Positions 8,535 through 16,558 of a stretch of 64,000 bases of DNA are shown in pieces (position 1 is the stretch's first letter; every line of letters starts with the position of its first letter). The notes under the pieces were generated by a model. The model worked only from the letters and a program-made list of their open reading frames with translations, ran no database searches and was not told where the DNA came from. Source of the DNA: Dyella caseinilytica (GTDB taxonomy: Bacteria; Pseudomonadota; Gammaproteobacteria; Xanthomonadales; Rhodanobacteraceae); assembly GCF_016865235.1 (NCBI RefSeq), contig NZ_CP064030.1:4748205-4812204 (forward strand). The letters are read 5' to 3'. The translations under genes were made by a program, and so were the position numbers.

Positions 8535-9724
8535 GTTCTTAGCGCCTCAGACGGCTCCTTCCCCTGCTCGCAGGGGAGGGTTGGGGTGGGGTCAGGCTCT
8601 TGCGATAAGGCAGCATCAGGGCCCACGCTCCCAACCTCTCCCTGTTCTCCAGATGGGTTTCGCGCATCACTCACGTGCTGTGCGGCCAAGGTGCGCAGCA
8701 GCGACAGCTCCGCCTGGAAATCCACGTAATGCGGCAGCTTCAAGTGCTGCACAAAGCCAGAGGCTTCCACACTGTCCGAGTGCGACAACACGAATTCCTG
8801 GTTCTGCGCCGGCGCGTAGTTCGGTTCGGCCAGTTCGTCGCAACGCAAAGCGCGATCCACCAGGGCCATCGACATCGCCTTGCGCTCGCCTTCTCCCATG
8901 GTCAGGCCGTAGCCGCGCGTGAATTGCGGGGGTACGCCGTTGCCACCGTGAAACTGGTTGATCATCTGGCATTCGGTCAGGGTGATGCTGCCGATTTCGA
9001 TGGCAAAGCCCAGTTCCTCAGGGCATACCACCACGTCCACCTCGCCCATCCGGATTTCGCCGGCGAACGGATGGCTTTCCGCGTAACCGCGCTGGGTGGA
9101 ATAGGCCATGCCCAGCAGGAAACCTTCGTCGCCGCGCGACAGGTTCTGCAGGCGCGTGGCGCGGTCTGCGGGGAAGGTGACCGGTTCGCGGGTGAGGTCG
9201 ATCGGTTCCGGATCGTCACCAGGCTCGAAGCGTTCGATCAACGCTTCGGCATCCAGCAGGTCGAGCACGCGCGGCATGTTTGGTGGCAGTGGTGCGTCGG
9301 CGGCAGCGACGTTGGCCGGTGCTGACGCATCGAAATCGAGCAGGCGCTGGGTGTAGTCATAGGTCGGGCCGAGCACCTGACCGCCCGGAATGTCCTTGAA
9401 CGTGCCCGACACACGCCGGCGCACCCGCATGGCTGTGGTATCCAGCGGCAAGGTGTAGCCAAAGCGTGGCAGCGTGGTGCGATAGGCGCGCAGCAGGAAA
9501 ATCGCTTCCAGCATGTCGCCAGCGGCCTGGCGAATCGCCAGTGCAGCCAGTTCCTCGTCGTACAGTGAGCCTTCCTGCATCACTCGCGCGACACCCAGCC
9601 GCAGCTGCTCGCGAATCTGCGCCAATTCCAGTTCGGGCACGGCGGGATTGCCACGGCGCGCCTCGGCCAACAATTCCAGCGAACGGGCAATTGCCTGTTC
9701 ACCGCCTTTCACGGCTACGTACAT
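8531..9724 (-). CDS. phnI: C-P lyase core subunit PhnI, with a repeat-derived C-terminal tail
   Basis: A 397-aa protein starting MYVAVKGGEQAIARSLELL, the standard PhnI N-terminus. It is the nucleosidase/ribosyl-transfer subunit of the PhnGHIJ core. Conserved blocks include IFLLRAYRTTLPRFGY, FKDIPGGQVLGPTYDY, EIGSITLTECQMINQFHGG and KLPHYVDFQAELSLLRTL. E. coli PhnI is about 354 aa; the extra ~40 residues after LRTLAAQHVSDAR are low-complexity (EQGEVGSVGPDAALS, DPTPTLPCEQGKEPS). They are encoded by a repeat-like stretch of CCCTGCTCGCAGGGG / TTGGGGTGGGG type. Confidence 0.95.
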   Translation of the reverse strand: MYVAVKGGEQAIARSLELLAEARRGNPAVPELELAQIREQLRLGVARVMQEGSLYDEELAALAIRQAAGDMLEAIFLLRAYRTTLPRFGYTLPLDTTAMRVRRRVSGTFKDIPGGQVLGPTYDYTQRLLDFDASAPANVAAADAPLPPNMPRVLDLLDAEALIERFEPGDDPEPIDLTREPVTFPADRATRLQNLSRGDEGFLLGMAYSTQRGYAESHPFAGEIRMGEVDVVVCPEELGFAIEIGSITLTECQMINQFHGGNGVPPQFTRGYGLTMGEGERKAMSMALVDRALRCDELAEPNYAPAQNQEFVLSHSDSVEASGFVQHLKLPHYVDFQAELSLLRTLAAQHVSDARNPSGEQGEVGSVGPDAALSQEPDPTPTLPCEQGKEPSEALRT

Positions 9725-10312
9725 TCAGCTCTCCAGCAAGCGGATCGTGCGCGGCAGGCCAGCGACCTGCTGCGTGGCGACGAAGTACAGGTCGATGCCC
9801 AGCGGTAACTGCGCGGCCAGCGCGGCGCGCTGCTGCCAGAAGTCGGCGGGCAGGCCGTCGATGGCCAAGGTGGCGGTGTCGCGAATGCCGGGGCCGCTGA
9901 ACGTGTTCCCACTCCCGTTAGAAGAGGAATCAAATCCGGCCACCTGCAGAATCAAACTCGCCGACCGGTCCGGATAACGCAGATCGCCTCGCGCGAAGCT
10001 GTCCAAAGGCGGCATCGAAAGCGGATCGGTAATCAACGCAAAATCAGCATCTTGCGTCCGCTCCGCCAGCTTGATGCCGGTATGGAAACGCAGGTGTTGG
10101 ATCGCTTCGTCATCCGGCTGCTGCAGCCACACCGACGTCGTGGCATCGCATAGCGTCAGCAGGATCGCCATCGACTCCGGAGAGATCGGCGCGGGCGCGG
10201 GCGGCAACACGGGCAGCGCCCGCGGCACGGCGGGACGTGCCATCGCCTGCAGCAATTCACGAAAGCTGCGCTGGCTGTCGAAAACAGGGTGGGCAAAGGC
10301 AGCTAGCATCAT
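9725..10312 (-). CDS. phnH: C-P lyase core subunit PhnH
   Basis: A 195-aa subunit of the PhnGHIJ core complex, structurally related to PLP-dependent transferases but without cofactor. Family features are FAHPVFDSQRSFRELLQAMA near the N-terminus and GIDLYFVATQQVAGLPRTIRL at the C-terminus. The start is an ATGATG at the phnG stop (4-nt overlap), and the stop abuts the phnI ATG, so it sits in a tightly coupled operon. Confidence 0.95.
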   Translation of the reverse strand: MMLAAFAHPVFDSQRSFRELLQAMARPAVPRALPVLPPAPAPISPESMAILLTLCDATTSVWLQQPDDEAIQHLRFHTGIKLAERTQDADFALITDPLSMPPLDSFARGDLRYPDRSASLILQVAGFDSSSNGSGNTFSGPGIRDTATLAIDGLPADFWQQRAALAAQLPLGIDLYFVATQQVAGLPRTIRLLES

Positions 10313-10755
10313 TCACCCCGCACCACGGTGAAGAATTCCACCTTGCTTGCCGCCGCCTTGCGGCTGGCGTCGTCGCGGCGCCGGTCCAGCGATCGGTGCA
10401 GGGGTTCGATCACATGCAGATGCAGCGCGGTGTTCCGCTCCGCATCCTGCAGCATGGCGTCGGCCAGCGCTGCCAGTTCCGCGTGGCGGGTATTGCTGCC
10501 GCGCACCCAGGCGTGGCCGATATGGCCGCCGGCCTGCACACTGCAGCGGGTCACGGTGATCTCGCCGAAATTGAATTGCGGACCGGTACCGCCAATCCGC
10601 CCGCGCAGCATGTATAGGCCGGTCTGCGCCGGGCGCAGCCAGGTCAGATCGGCGGGCGGCGCAAAGGCGTCCATCGCCGCGGCAAGCTCGGCCGGGTCGG
10701 CTTGCGCCAGCAGCGACATCCAATGCGAACGCGCCAAGTTAGGGGGGGTGTCCAT
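10309..10755 (-). CDS. phnG: C-P lyase core subunit PhnG
   Basis: A 148-aa first gene of the phnGHIJKLM operon. Family blocks are HWMSLLAQADPAELAAAM, GLYMLRGRIGGTGPQFNFGEITVTRC and GHAWVRGSNTRHAELAALADAML. AGGA lies before the ATG at 10755. The transcript must start within the ~130 bp shared with divergent phnF, where an 18-bp palindrome lies 26 bp upstream of this start. Confidence 0.95.
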   Translation of the reverse strand: MDTPPNLARSHWMSLLAQADPAELAAAMDAFAPPADLTWLRPAQTGLYMLRGRIGGTGPQFNFGEITVTRCSVQAGGHIGHAWVRGSNTRHAELAALADAMLQDAERNTALHLHVIEPLHRSLDRRRDDASRKAAASKVEFFTVVRGE

Positions 10756-10780
10756 GGGTGTTCCTAATGCTTGTCACAAA

Positions 10781-10798
10781 TGTCTAGTTATCTAGACA
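10781..10798. promoter_or_regulatory. Probable PhnF operator (18-bp perfect palindrome)
   Basis: TGTCTAG - TTAT - CTAGACA, a perfect 7-bp inverted repeat in the phnG/phnF divergent promoter. A related half-site (ATAGACAG) lies about 80 bp further toward phnF. GntR/HutC-type PhnF proteins bind short palindromes containing TCTAGA-like cores. Position and symmetry fit autoregulation plus phn operon repression. Confidence 0.75.
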
Positions 10799-10891
10799 GA
10801 CCTGGGCGTGAGGGGACGCCCGCTCGGTAGGCATTCCAGCAGGCCAGCGTGCCGCTGCCATGACGACGAATAGACAGGTTGAGGACGTGGT

Positions 10892-11623
10892 ATGAGCGAG
10901 ATAGAACGTGGAAGGGGTGTTGCCCTGTGGAGCCAGATCAGCGGCATCCTGGCTGCCGACATCCTGAAAGGTCAGCTGCGCCAGGGCGAACAGCTGCCCT
11001 CGGCCCAGGAGCTGGCTGAGCGCTTCAATGTGAACCGGCACACCGTGCGCCGTGCTATCGCGGCGCTCGAACAGCGCAACTTGGTACGCACCGAACAAGG
11101 GCGTGGCACGTTCGTGCAGGAACACACGCTGGATTACCCGATCAGCCGGCGGACCCGCTTCACCCAGAATATGCGCAACCTCAACGTCGAGGCGGATATC
11201 GAGTTCCTGGAAGACTGCCGCGAGCTTCCGCCGCCGCAGGTGGCGCAATCGCTGGGCCTGGATCGCCACGAATATGCCTATCGCATCGAGACGATCAGCC
11301 GTGCCGACGGTCATATCGTCGACTACAGCACCGCCTATTTTCCCGCTACCCGCTTTCCGGGATTGCCGACGATCTATCGCCGCCTGCAATCGGTAACGCG
11401 CACGCTCAACGAATTCGGCGTCACCGACTACGAGCGCAAGCACACGCGCGTTTCTGCGCGCTTGCCCGATGCTAACACCGCGCGTTTGATGAAGCAGCCG
11501 GCCAATCGCCCGGTGCTGTACGTGCAATCGATCAATGCCGACCCGCGTGGCGTGCCGGTGCAATATGGCATCACGCGCTTTTCTGGCGACTGGGTGCAAC
11601 TGGTACTGATGGCGGATCATTAA
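10892..11623 (+). CDS. phnF: GntR/HutC-family phosphonate regulator PhnF
   Basis: A 243-aa protein: an N-terminal winged-helix GntR domain (LKGQLRQGEQLPSAQELAER and FNVNRHTVRRAIAALEQRNL, residues ~25-75) and a C-terminal UTRA ligand-binding domain (residues ~95-240, with YAYRIETISRADG, RLPDANTARLMKQP and VQYGITRFSGDWVQL). It is divergent from phnG and likely the repressor of both transcripts through the palindrome at 10781. The start has GAGG 7 nt upstream. The stop codon overlaps the left arm of the folded element that follows. Confidence 0.94.
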   Translation: MSEIERGRGVALWSQISGILAADILKGQLRQGEQLPSAQELAERFNVNRHTVRRAIAALEQRNLVRTEQGRGTFVQEHTLDYPISRRTRFTQNMRNLNVEADIEFLEDCRELPPPQVAQSLGLDRHEYAYRIETISRADGHIVDYSTAYFPATRFPGLPTIYRRLQSVTRTLNEFGVTDYERKHTRVSARLPDANTARLMKQPANRPVLYVQSINADPRGVPVQYGITRFSGDWVQLVLMADH

Positions 11624-11906
11624 GGATGCTCTGGTTTATTCCATGTACCCGGCATGACCTCCAGAAGGCTCGCCAGCTGTGTTGTGCGGCGCAGAGCAGA
11701 CTGGCCGTCTGTTCAAGCCGCGCGACGCAGTTGGCGGGCCTTCTAGAGGTCACCCTTTCATTTTCGATAGGTTGGGGCCGCACTGTATGCGCGCGGCGCT
11801 TCGCCCCATCGTCTCGACAGACAACCAGTCTGCCTTCGCCGCTGTGGCTGCGCGCTGCGCGCATACAGTGCGGTGACGGGCACATGGAATAGACCAGAGC
11901 ATCCTT
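11622..11906. repeat. 285-bp folded element with 25-bp terminal inverted repeats, exactly between phnF and the DUF1045 gene
   Basis: Left arm 11622-11646 and right arm 11882-11906 are inverted copies differing at one position, which would be a G-U pair in RNA. Inside are two more hairpins. One pairs GACCTCCAGAAGGCTCGCCA (from 11654) with its near-complement ending at about 11752, with one mismatch and two G-U wobbles over 24 bp. The other pairs GCCGCACTGTATGCGCGC with GCGCGCATACAGTGCGGT (~11776-11875). The whole folds as a three-way junction. It contains no gene, begins inside the phnF stop codon and ends at the next ATG. It could be a MITE-like insertion or a structured RNA. Confidence 0.8.
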
Positions 11907-12563
11907 ATGCGTTATGCGGTGTATTTCTGCCCCATGGCGGGCAGCGAACTGGATGTCTTCGGGCAGGAATGGCTGTCAAGGATGGCAGTCCCCGGTATCG
12001 AGCCTGCACGCATGCAGGTGTTGCTGGCGGATGTGCGCCGCTATGGCTGGCACGCAACACTCAGCGCGCCGTTTGCGCTCGCGGATGGCGCGAGCTATGA
12101 CGATCTGCACGAAAGAGCGGTAAAGATCGCGCAGCAATCCAACGCGTTCGACTTGCCATTGACACTCGATCGACTTGCCGGCTTTCTGGCCCTGCGTCCG
12201 GCCGATGACGAAACCGCCATCAACGCGCTGGCGGAACGCTGCGTTCGCGAGCTCAATCCGCTGCGCGCACCGTTGAGCGAAACGACGTGGCAACGCCGAG
12301 CCAGTGGTCTGGACGACGTTGAACGCACTTTGTTTCAGCAATTTGGCTATCCATACGTACTGGAACGTTACCGCTTTCACATAACTTTGTCGGCGCCCGC
12401 TATGCAACAAGAAGAGCAGGCGTTGTGCACATGGCTGTCATCAAGGGTGGCGAAACTGCCGCCAGCGCGGATTGAAGCACTCACCATCTGTCGTGAAAGC
12501 GCGCCTGGGCATGACTTTGAACAAGTGGACCGTATTTCATTGAACAAGGGACGCGTGGCATGA
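11907..12563 (+). CDS. DUF1045 phosphonate-metabolism protein (2H phosphoesterase-like)
   Basis: A 218-aa protein starting MRYAVYFCPMAGSELDVF, the signature start of the DUF1045 / phosphonate metabolism family. It carries two H-x-T motifs (WHATLSAPF near residue 50 and FHITLSAP near 155), the 2H phosphoesterase pattern. phnP, which opens the cyclic ribose 1,2-phosphate made by PhnJ, is not present in the window, so this protein may do that step; that is inference from motifs and context. The start has no good Shine-Dalgarno because the folded element ends directly at the ATG. The stop overlaps the phnN start (ATGA). Confidence 0.9.
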   Translation: MRYAVYFCPMAGSELDVFGQEWLSRMAVPGIEPARMQVLLADVRRYGWHATLSAPFALADGASYDDLHERAVKIAQQSNAFDLPLTLDRLAGFLALRPADDETAINALAERCVRELNPLRAPLSETTWQRRASGLDDVERTLFQQFGYPYVLERYRFHITLSAPAMQQEEQALCTWLSSRVAKLPPARIEALTICRESAPGHDFEQVDRISLNKGRVA

Positions 12564-13105
12564 AAGCGGGTCAGTTGTATTACGTCATGGGACCATCGGG
12601 TGTCGGCAAGGACAGCGTACTGACCTGGGTGCGCGAGCATGGCGTGGCGCATGGCGTATTGTGCGCGCATCGTTACATCACGCGTCCGGCCCATGCAGGC
12701 GGCGAAAACCATGTGGCCTTGAGCGAGGAAGAATTCCAGCTGCGCGATCGCAGCGGATTATTCGCACTGACCTGGGAAGCACATGGCCTGCATTACGGCA
12801 TCGGCAACGAAGTGGCTTACTGGCTGGCACACGGTGCGGATGTCTTGGTAAACGGATCGCGCGGTGCATTCGAGCGCGCGTGCGAACGCTTTCCCGCCTT
12901 GCGGCCCGTGCTGATTACCGCCAGCCCGCAAGCCATCGCCAGCCGGCTTGCAGCGCGTGGCAGGGAAAGCGAGCAGGATGTGGCGGCAAGGCTGGCCCGC
13001 GTGGACGCCTACCCGGTACCGGACGGCAGCATGGTGATCCGCAATGACGGCAGCCTCGCCGAAGCCGGTTCAACCTTGCTCAAGGCGATCTGCGCTACGC
13101 ATTGA
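12560..13105 (+). CDS. phnN: Ribose 1,5-bisphosphate phosphokinase PhnN
   Basis: A 181-aa guanylate-kinase-like enzyme that phosphorylates ribose 1,5-bisphosphate to PRPP, the exit of the C-P lyase pathway. The P-loop GPSGVGKDS is at residues ~11-19, followed by the nucleoside-binding segment RYITRPAHAGGENH and FALTWEAHGLHYGIG. Its length matches the family (~185 aa). It is translationally coupled to the DUF1045 gene by a 4-nt overlap. Confidence 0.95.
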   Translation: MKAGQLYYVMGPSGVGKDSVLTWVREHGVAHGVLCAHRYITRPAHAGGENHVALSEEEFQLRDRSGLFALTWEAHGLHYGIGNEVAYWLAHGADVLVNGSRGAFERACERFPALRPVLITASPQAIASRLAARGRESEQDVAARLARVDAYPVPDGSMVIRNDGSLAEAGSTLLKAICATH

Positions 13106-13175
13106 GTTAGGCACTTTGTGAATCCTCGTGGCCAGCATTGGCCAGCTTCGCTGTTGCAGAGCGCCTCCAGGAAAG

Positions 13176-13386
13176 CGGGACGTCTGCAAAAACGTGTCAC
13201 ATGTACTGTGGCATCCCACGAAAATCTTCAAGATTGCCTCGCCGTCATCCTCGCGAAAGCGGGGATCCATTTGCTCTGATTCCCACGGTGAAGGTGGATC
13301 CCCGCTTTCGCGAGGATGACGGCAACGCAATTTTGAGGATCTCAAGAGGCTGCATCACAGCAGTGACACGTCTTGCAAACGTCCCG
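13176..13386. repeat. 211-bp long imperfect inverted repeat around a REP-like palindrome
   Basis: The central perfect arms 13241-13268 and 13296-13323 (GCCGTCATCCTCGCGAAAGC variant of the dispersed repeat) are extended outward on both sides by imperfectly complementary sequence. The outer ends are CGGGACGTCTGCAA and TTGCAAACGTCCCG. It could form one long snap-back hairpin between phnN and the DUF899 gene. No gene lies in the 424-bp gap. Confidence 0.8.
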
Positions 13387-13529
13387 CGACAGAGTGAATG
13401 ACGGTGCTGAGAGCGGCTCGCTGGACGTTGCCGAAAGATGTCGATTCTTCAGCAACCCATTCGTCATGAAATAAGGCAGCCCTTCCCGGGAGGCTTTCAC
13501 GGTCCGCTCACGCCTGGAGGATACCGATC

Positions 13530-14240
13530 ATGACCGGAGTCACGACGCTCATTCCCGCCGCTGAACTGGTGAAGCGCAACGGCGTCACCATTCCCCATGA
13601 AAGCGCGGAGTATCGTCGCGCACGTAACGAACTGCTGCGTGAGGAAATCGAACTTCGCCGACATATCGAACGCGTGGCGGCACAGCGTCGCGCGCTTCCA
13701 CCTGGGGGCGAAGTGATCGGCGATTACCGCTTCGAGGGCGAGAACGGCCCCGTCGATTTCGCTGGTTTGTTCGGTGATAAGCAAACCCTGCTTGTCTACA
13801 GCTACATGTTCGGCCCACAGCGCGAGCGGCCATGTCCGATGTGCACGTCAATGCTCAGCGCATGGGAAGGCGAAGCACGCGATATGCAGCAGCGCATCGC
13901 CGTGGCGGTGATAGCGCGTTCACCGCTCAAGAAGTTAGTCGCCTTCAAGAACGAACGCGGCTGGCGCGAACTGAAGCTGTATGCCGATATCAACGGCCAC
14001 TACAGCCGTGACTATGGCGCTATCGGTAAAGAAGGCAGTGATATACCCGCGCTCCACGTGTTCACCCGGCGTGACGGCACGATCCGCCACTTCTGGTCCG
14101 GGGAGATGGGTGACGTCACGTCGGATCCTGGCCAGGATCCGCGCGGCGCGCCGGATCCGATGCCGCTCTGGACCGTATTGGACATGACGCCCGAAGGAAG
14201 GGGCACCGATTGGTATCCGAAGCTTGCGTATGCCGATTGA
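13530..14240 (+). CDS. DUF899 thioredoxin-fold family protein
   Basis: A 236-aa protein with GGAGG 9 nt before the ATG. The layout is that of DUF899: an N-terminal helix with RARNELLREEIELRRHIERV, then QRRALPPGGEVIGDYRFEG, LLVYSYMFGP, a single thioredoxin-like CPMCTSM motif near residue 105, SPLKKLVAFKNERGW, and a C-terminal end with DMTPEGRGTDWYPKL. A redox role is likely from the fold and CPMC motif, but no substrate is known. It appears monocistronic. Confidence 0.9.
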   Translation: MTGVTTLIPAAELVKRNGVTIPHESAEYRRARNELLREEIELRRHIERVAAQRRALPPGGEVIGDYRFEGENGPVDFAGLFGDKQTLLVYSYMFGPQRERPCPMCTSMLSAWEGEARDMQQRIAVAVIARSPLKKLVAFKNERGWRELKLYADINGHYSRDYGAIGKEGSDIPALHVFTRRDGTIRHFWSGEMGDVTSDPGQDPRGAPDPMPLWTVLDMTPEGRGTDWYPKLAYAD

Positions 14241-14401
14241 ATGCTTTGGCGTGCGCTTGATTCAAGAGTGTGAAACAGTGCGCAGCGTTGCATGCAGGAA
14301 GAACATGTTTTTCACGCTGCCGCTGCAAAAGCGCAGATAGGGTGATGCACGATCGCCGATCATTCGTCGATCAATGCGTTCATGTGTTCCGCCAGGGAAG
14401 G

Positions 14402-14425
14402 GGCTCGGCTCAGCAGAGCCGAGCC
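14402..14425. terminator. Perfect 10-bp hairpin downstream of the DUF5690 gene
   Basis: GGCTCGGCTC - AGCA - GAGCCGAGCC lies 13 bp past the minus-strand stop codon. It is strong, but the T-tract on the minus strand is poor (CCCCTTCCC), so termination is probable rather than certain. Confidence 0.55.
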
Positions 14426-14438
14426 GGCTTGTAGCGAT

Positions 14439-15731
14439 TCAGGCGGCTGCGGGCATCGCAACCGGTGCTCTTGAGCGCCGTGCCTTATCGTAGAAATACG
14501 CCGCCGAAACCACCGTAATCAGCATGCCGATGCCGGATAGCGTCATCACTGTCTGCGCGTAGAACGATGCCCAGGACAGATGCATGCCGCCGAACTCCTT
14601 CACCAGGATCACTGCGACGCTGCCCATGTAGCCGCTGCTGTCGGCGATATACATGATGAAGCCGACATTGCCGGTGACACGGAACGTGGCCAGCATGCGC
14701 TCGAAAAACGTCGCGTTGTACGGCACGTATGCCAGGTAAAGACCGAAGCCACTCAGGCCGATCCAGCCGATCGGATCGATCATGGCGTGGTTGTGCATCC
14801 AGGTGGCGAGCACGGCGATGGCGAAGCCGCCGAAGATCAGCACATGGTTGAGCATCAGCGCTTTCAGGTTGTCGCGCACGATCATGGTGAAGGCCGTGAT
14901 GATCAGCACCGCGATCGCAATCGGCACTTCGGTCTCAGTAAATACCGAGGCATCGCCACCGCGGCCCAGATCGCTCCAGATCTCCGCGGCAAAGTTGTCA
15001 CGGAAATCGCGGGTGACGGTCAGCGCCACGTAGGCCATCACGATCATCGCAATGCCGGGCAAGAAGCGGATAAGGAATGCGCGCCGCGTCGCCGCATCCA
15101 TCGGTACGCGCACGCTGCGCGAGGCAACATCGGAAGCATCCGGTGCAGGCAGGTGCTCAAGTACCCAGGTGGCCAGGCACAACGGCGGAATGAACAGCAT
15201 GCCGGTGGTAAACGGCATCCAGAATTCGCTGACATGCCAGCGCACCATCAACCACATGCCCACCGACTTCACCACGCCCGAGCCCACGATGAAGCTGGCG
15301 CACATGCAGGCGCCCATCAGCTCGGTACCGCGGCGGCCTTCCAGATAGCCGAAGATCACGCCCCACACCATGCCCAGCGGCAAGCCGTTGAGGAACAGAA
15401 AAGGAATGTTCCAGGGCGCCGGAGTCAACGCGAAGGCAAGCAGCGCGATCCACGAAAACCCGATCAGCCCGGCCAGCGTGCGTGCGCGGCGTTGGCGCTG
15501 GATCTCCGCGATCCAGGTAATCCCGCGCACTTTGCTCAGCATGTAGCCCATCACCTGCGCAATCACCAGCCACACTTTGTAATCAATGCCGCCCAGGTGC
15601 AGGCCGTCGAACGAGGCTGCGGTGAACGGTTTGCGGAAGGCATACATCGACGCATACGCCAGGAAGGCGGCGGAGCCGGCCAACAGATTGATCGCCATGG
15701 GATGGCGACGGATATCCGATAAAAGCGACAC
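14439..15731 (-). CDS. DUF5690 family major-facilitator-like membrane protein
   Basis: A 430-aa protein with about 12 hydrophobic segments. It starts MSLLSDIRRHPMAINLLAGS and has the block AYASMYAFRKPFTAASFDG, which marks the DUF5690 relatives of MFS transporters. Conserved loops include EIQRQRRARTLAGLIGFSWI and FGYLEGRRGTELMGACMCAS. It is probably a permease of the inner membrane, substrate unknown. It lies 100 bp downstream of the TetR gene on the same strand. Confidence 0.85.
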   Translation of the reverse strand: MSLLSDIRRHPMAINLLAGSAAFLAYASMYAFRKPFTAASFDGLHLGGIDYKVWLVIAQVMGYMLSKVRGITWIAEIQRQRRARTLAGLIGFSWIALLAFALTPAPWNIPFLFLNGLPLGMVWGVIFGYLEGRRGTELMGACMCASFIVGSGVVKSVGMWLMVRWHVSEFWMPFTTGMLFIPPLCLATWVLEHLPAPDASDVASRSVRVPMDAATRRAFLIRFLPGIAMIVMAYVALTVTRDFRDNFAAEIWSDLGRGGDASVFTETEVPIAIAVLIITAFTMIVRDNLKALMLNHVLIFGGFAIAVLATWMHNHAMIDPIGWIGLSGFGLYLAYVPYNATFFERMLATFRVTGNVGFIMYIADSSGYMGSVAVILVKEFGGMHLSWASFYAQTVMTLSGIGMLITVVSAAYFYDKARRSRAPVAMPAAA

Positions 15732-15830
15732 GAAAAACCCACCTGGAATCAGCCGATTCGGCCGTGCCGGCAGGGTGACGGGCGGAGGTTACAGCGGCGT
15801 GGCGGTTGCTAGTCGCCGGACTACTGGCGT

Positions 15831-16469
15831 CTAAGCCGAGATTTCCTGCGCAAAGCCAGCGACGATCACGCGCAGCCCGCGTTCTAGGCGCGCTTCGTAG
15901 TTATCGAACACGTCCGGGCCGATGCTGCGCGATAGCGGATAGCGTTCTGCATCCACCAGCGCTTCGCGTTCAGACAAGGCATAACGTGGATCGCGTTCAC
16001 CCTTGGGCGACAACACCGCCTGCTGTTCGATCGTGAACCCGATGACGTAGCTGTAAATCGTGGTCATGCACAGCGCGGCAGCAGATGGCGCGATGCCATG
16101 GGTCTGGAACATTTCCAGCGCTCGCTCCATTGATGCGTAAAGGCGGGTATCGGTGAGGCGCGAACCAGACACCATACGGGCGCCGTCGCGGTAGCGAAGC
16201 AGCATGCCGTGCAAGCTCACGCCGTAAGCCAGCGCCCAGTCCTGCCACGAAACGGTCGGCAGAAGACCTCGAAAAGACTCCGCCCAGTCGACCAGTACCC
16301 GGGACGCCATGTCGTCCACCAGGTCCTGCTTGTTCTTGAATCGCCAATAGAGAGTGGGCGCCTTGACGCCCAGTTCGGCCGCGATCGCCCGCAGCGTCAC
16401 AGCCTCCAAGCCGCCCTCGTTCAGCAACTTCAGACCCGCCCGCACGACTGGCTCCCGGCCTACCCGCAT
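15831..16469 (-). CDS. TetR-family repressor with TetR_C-type ligand domain
   Basis: A 212-aa protein whose N-terminal HTH is ALKLLNEGGLEAVTLRAIAAELG followed by VKAPTLYWRFKNKQDLVDDM, the arrangement of true TetR and relatives that control drug or aromatic-compound genes. The C-terminal part (residues 75-205) is the helical ligand domain. It is divergent from the FAD monooxygenase gene. The 90-bp gap contains two inverted half-sites, so it likely represses both genes and is released by the monooxygenase substrate or a related aromatic. Confidence 0.92.
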   Translation of the reverse strand: MRVGREPVVRAGLKLLNEGGLEAVTLRAIAAELGVKAPTLYWRFKNKQDLVDDMASRVLVDWAESFRGLLPTVSWQDWALAYGVSLHGMLLRYRDGARMVSGSRLTDTRLYASMERALEMFQTHGIAPSAAALCMTTIYSYVIGFTIEQQAVLSPKGERDPRYALSEREALVDAERYPLSRSIGPDVFDNYEARLERGLRVIVAGFAQEISA

Positions 16470-16490
16470 ACGTGTTCTCCCGCCATCTCT

Positions 16491-16545
16491 CTAACGTTGT
16501 AAGAGTTCTCGAGCCGTGTTATAGAATACTCCCTAACAACGTTAG
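16491..16545. promoter_or_regulatory. Divergent promoter with TetR-type operator half-sites
   Basis: CTAACGTTGT (16491-16500) and its exact inverse ACAACGTTAG (16536-16545) bracket a TTGTAA ... TATAGA promoter-like pair (18-bp spacing) reading toward the monooxygenase. The right half-site is itself part of the palindrome CTAAC-AAC-GTTAG. The 35-bp spacing suggests two repressor dimers or one pair of operators. Confidence 0.72.
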
Positions 16546-16558
16546 ATATTGTTTGGAC

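Noticed and set aside
14580..15722. Long plus-strand frame opposite the DUF5690 gene
   Set aside because: His/Gln/Arg-rich antisense translation typical of high-GC shadow frames; the minus strand encodes clear transmembrane helices.
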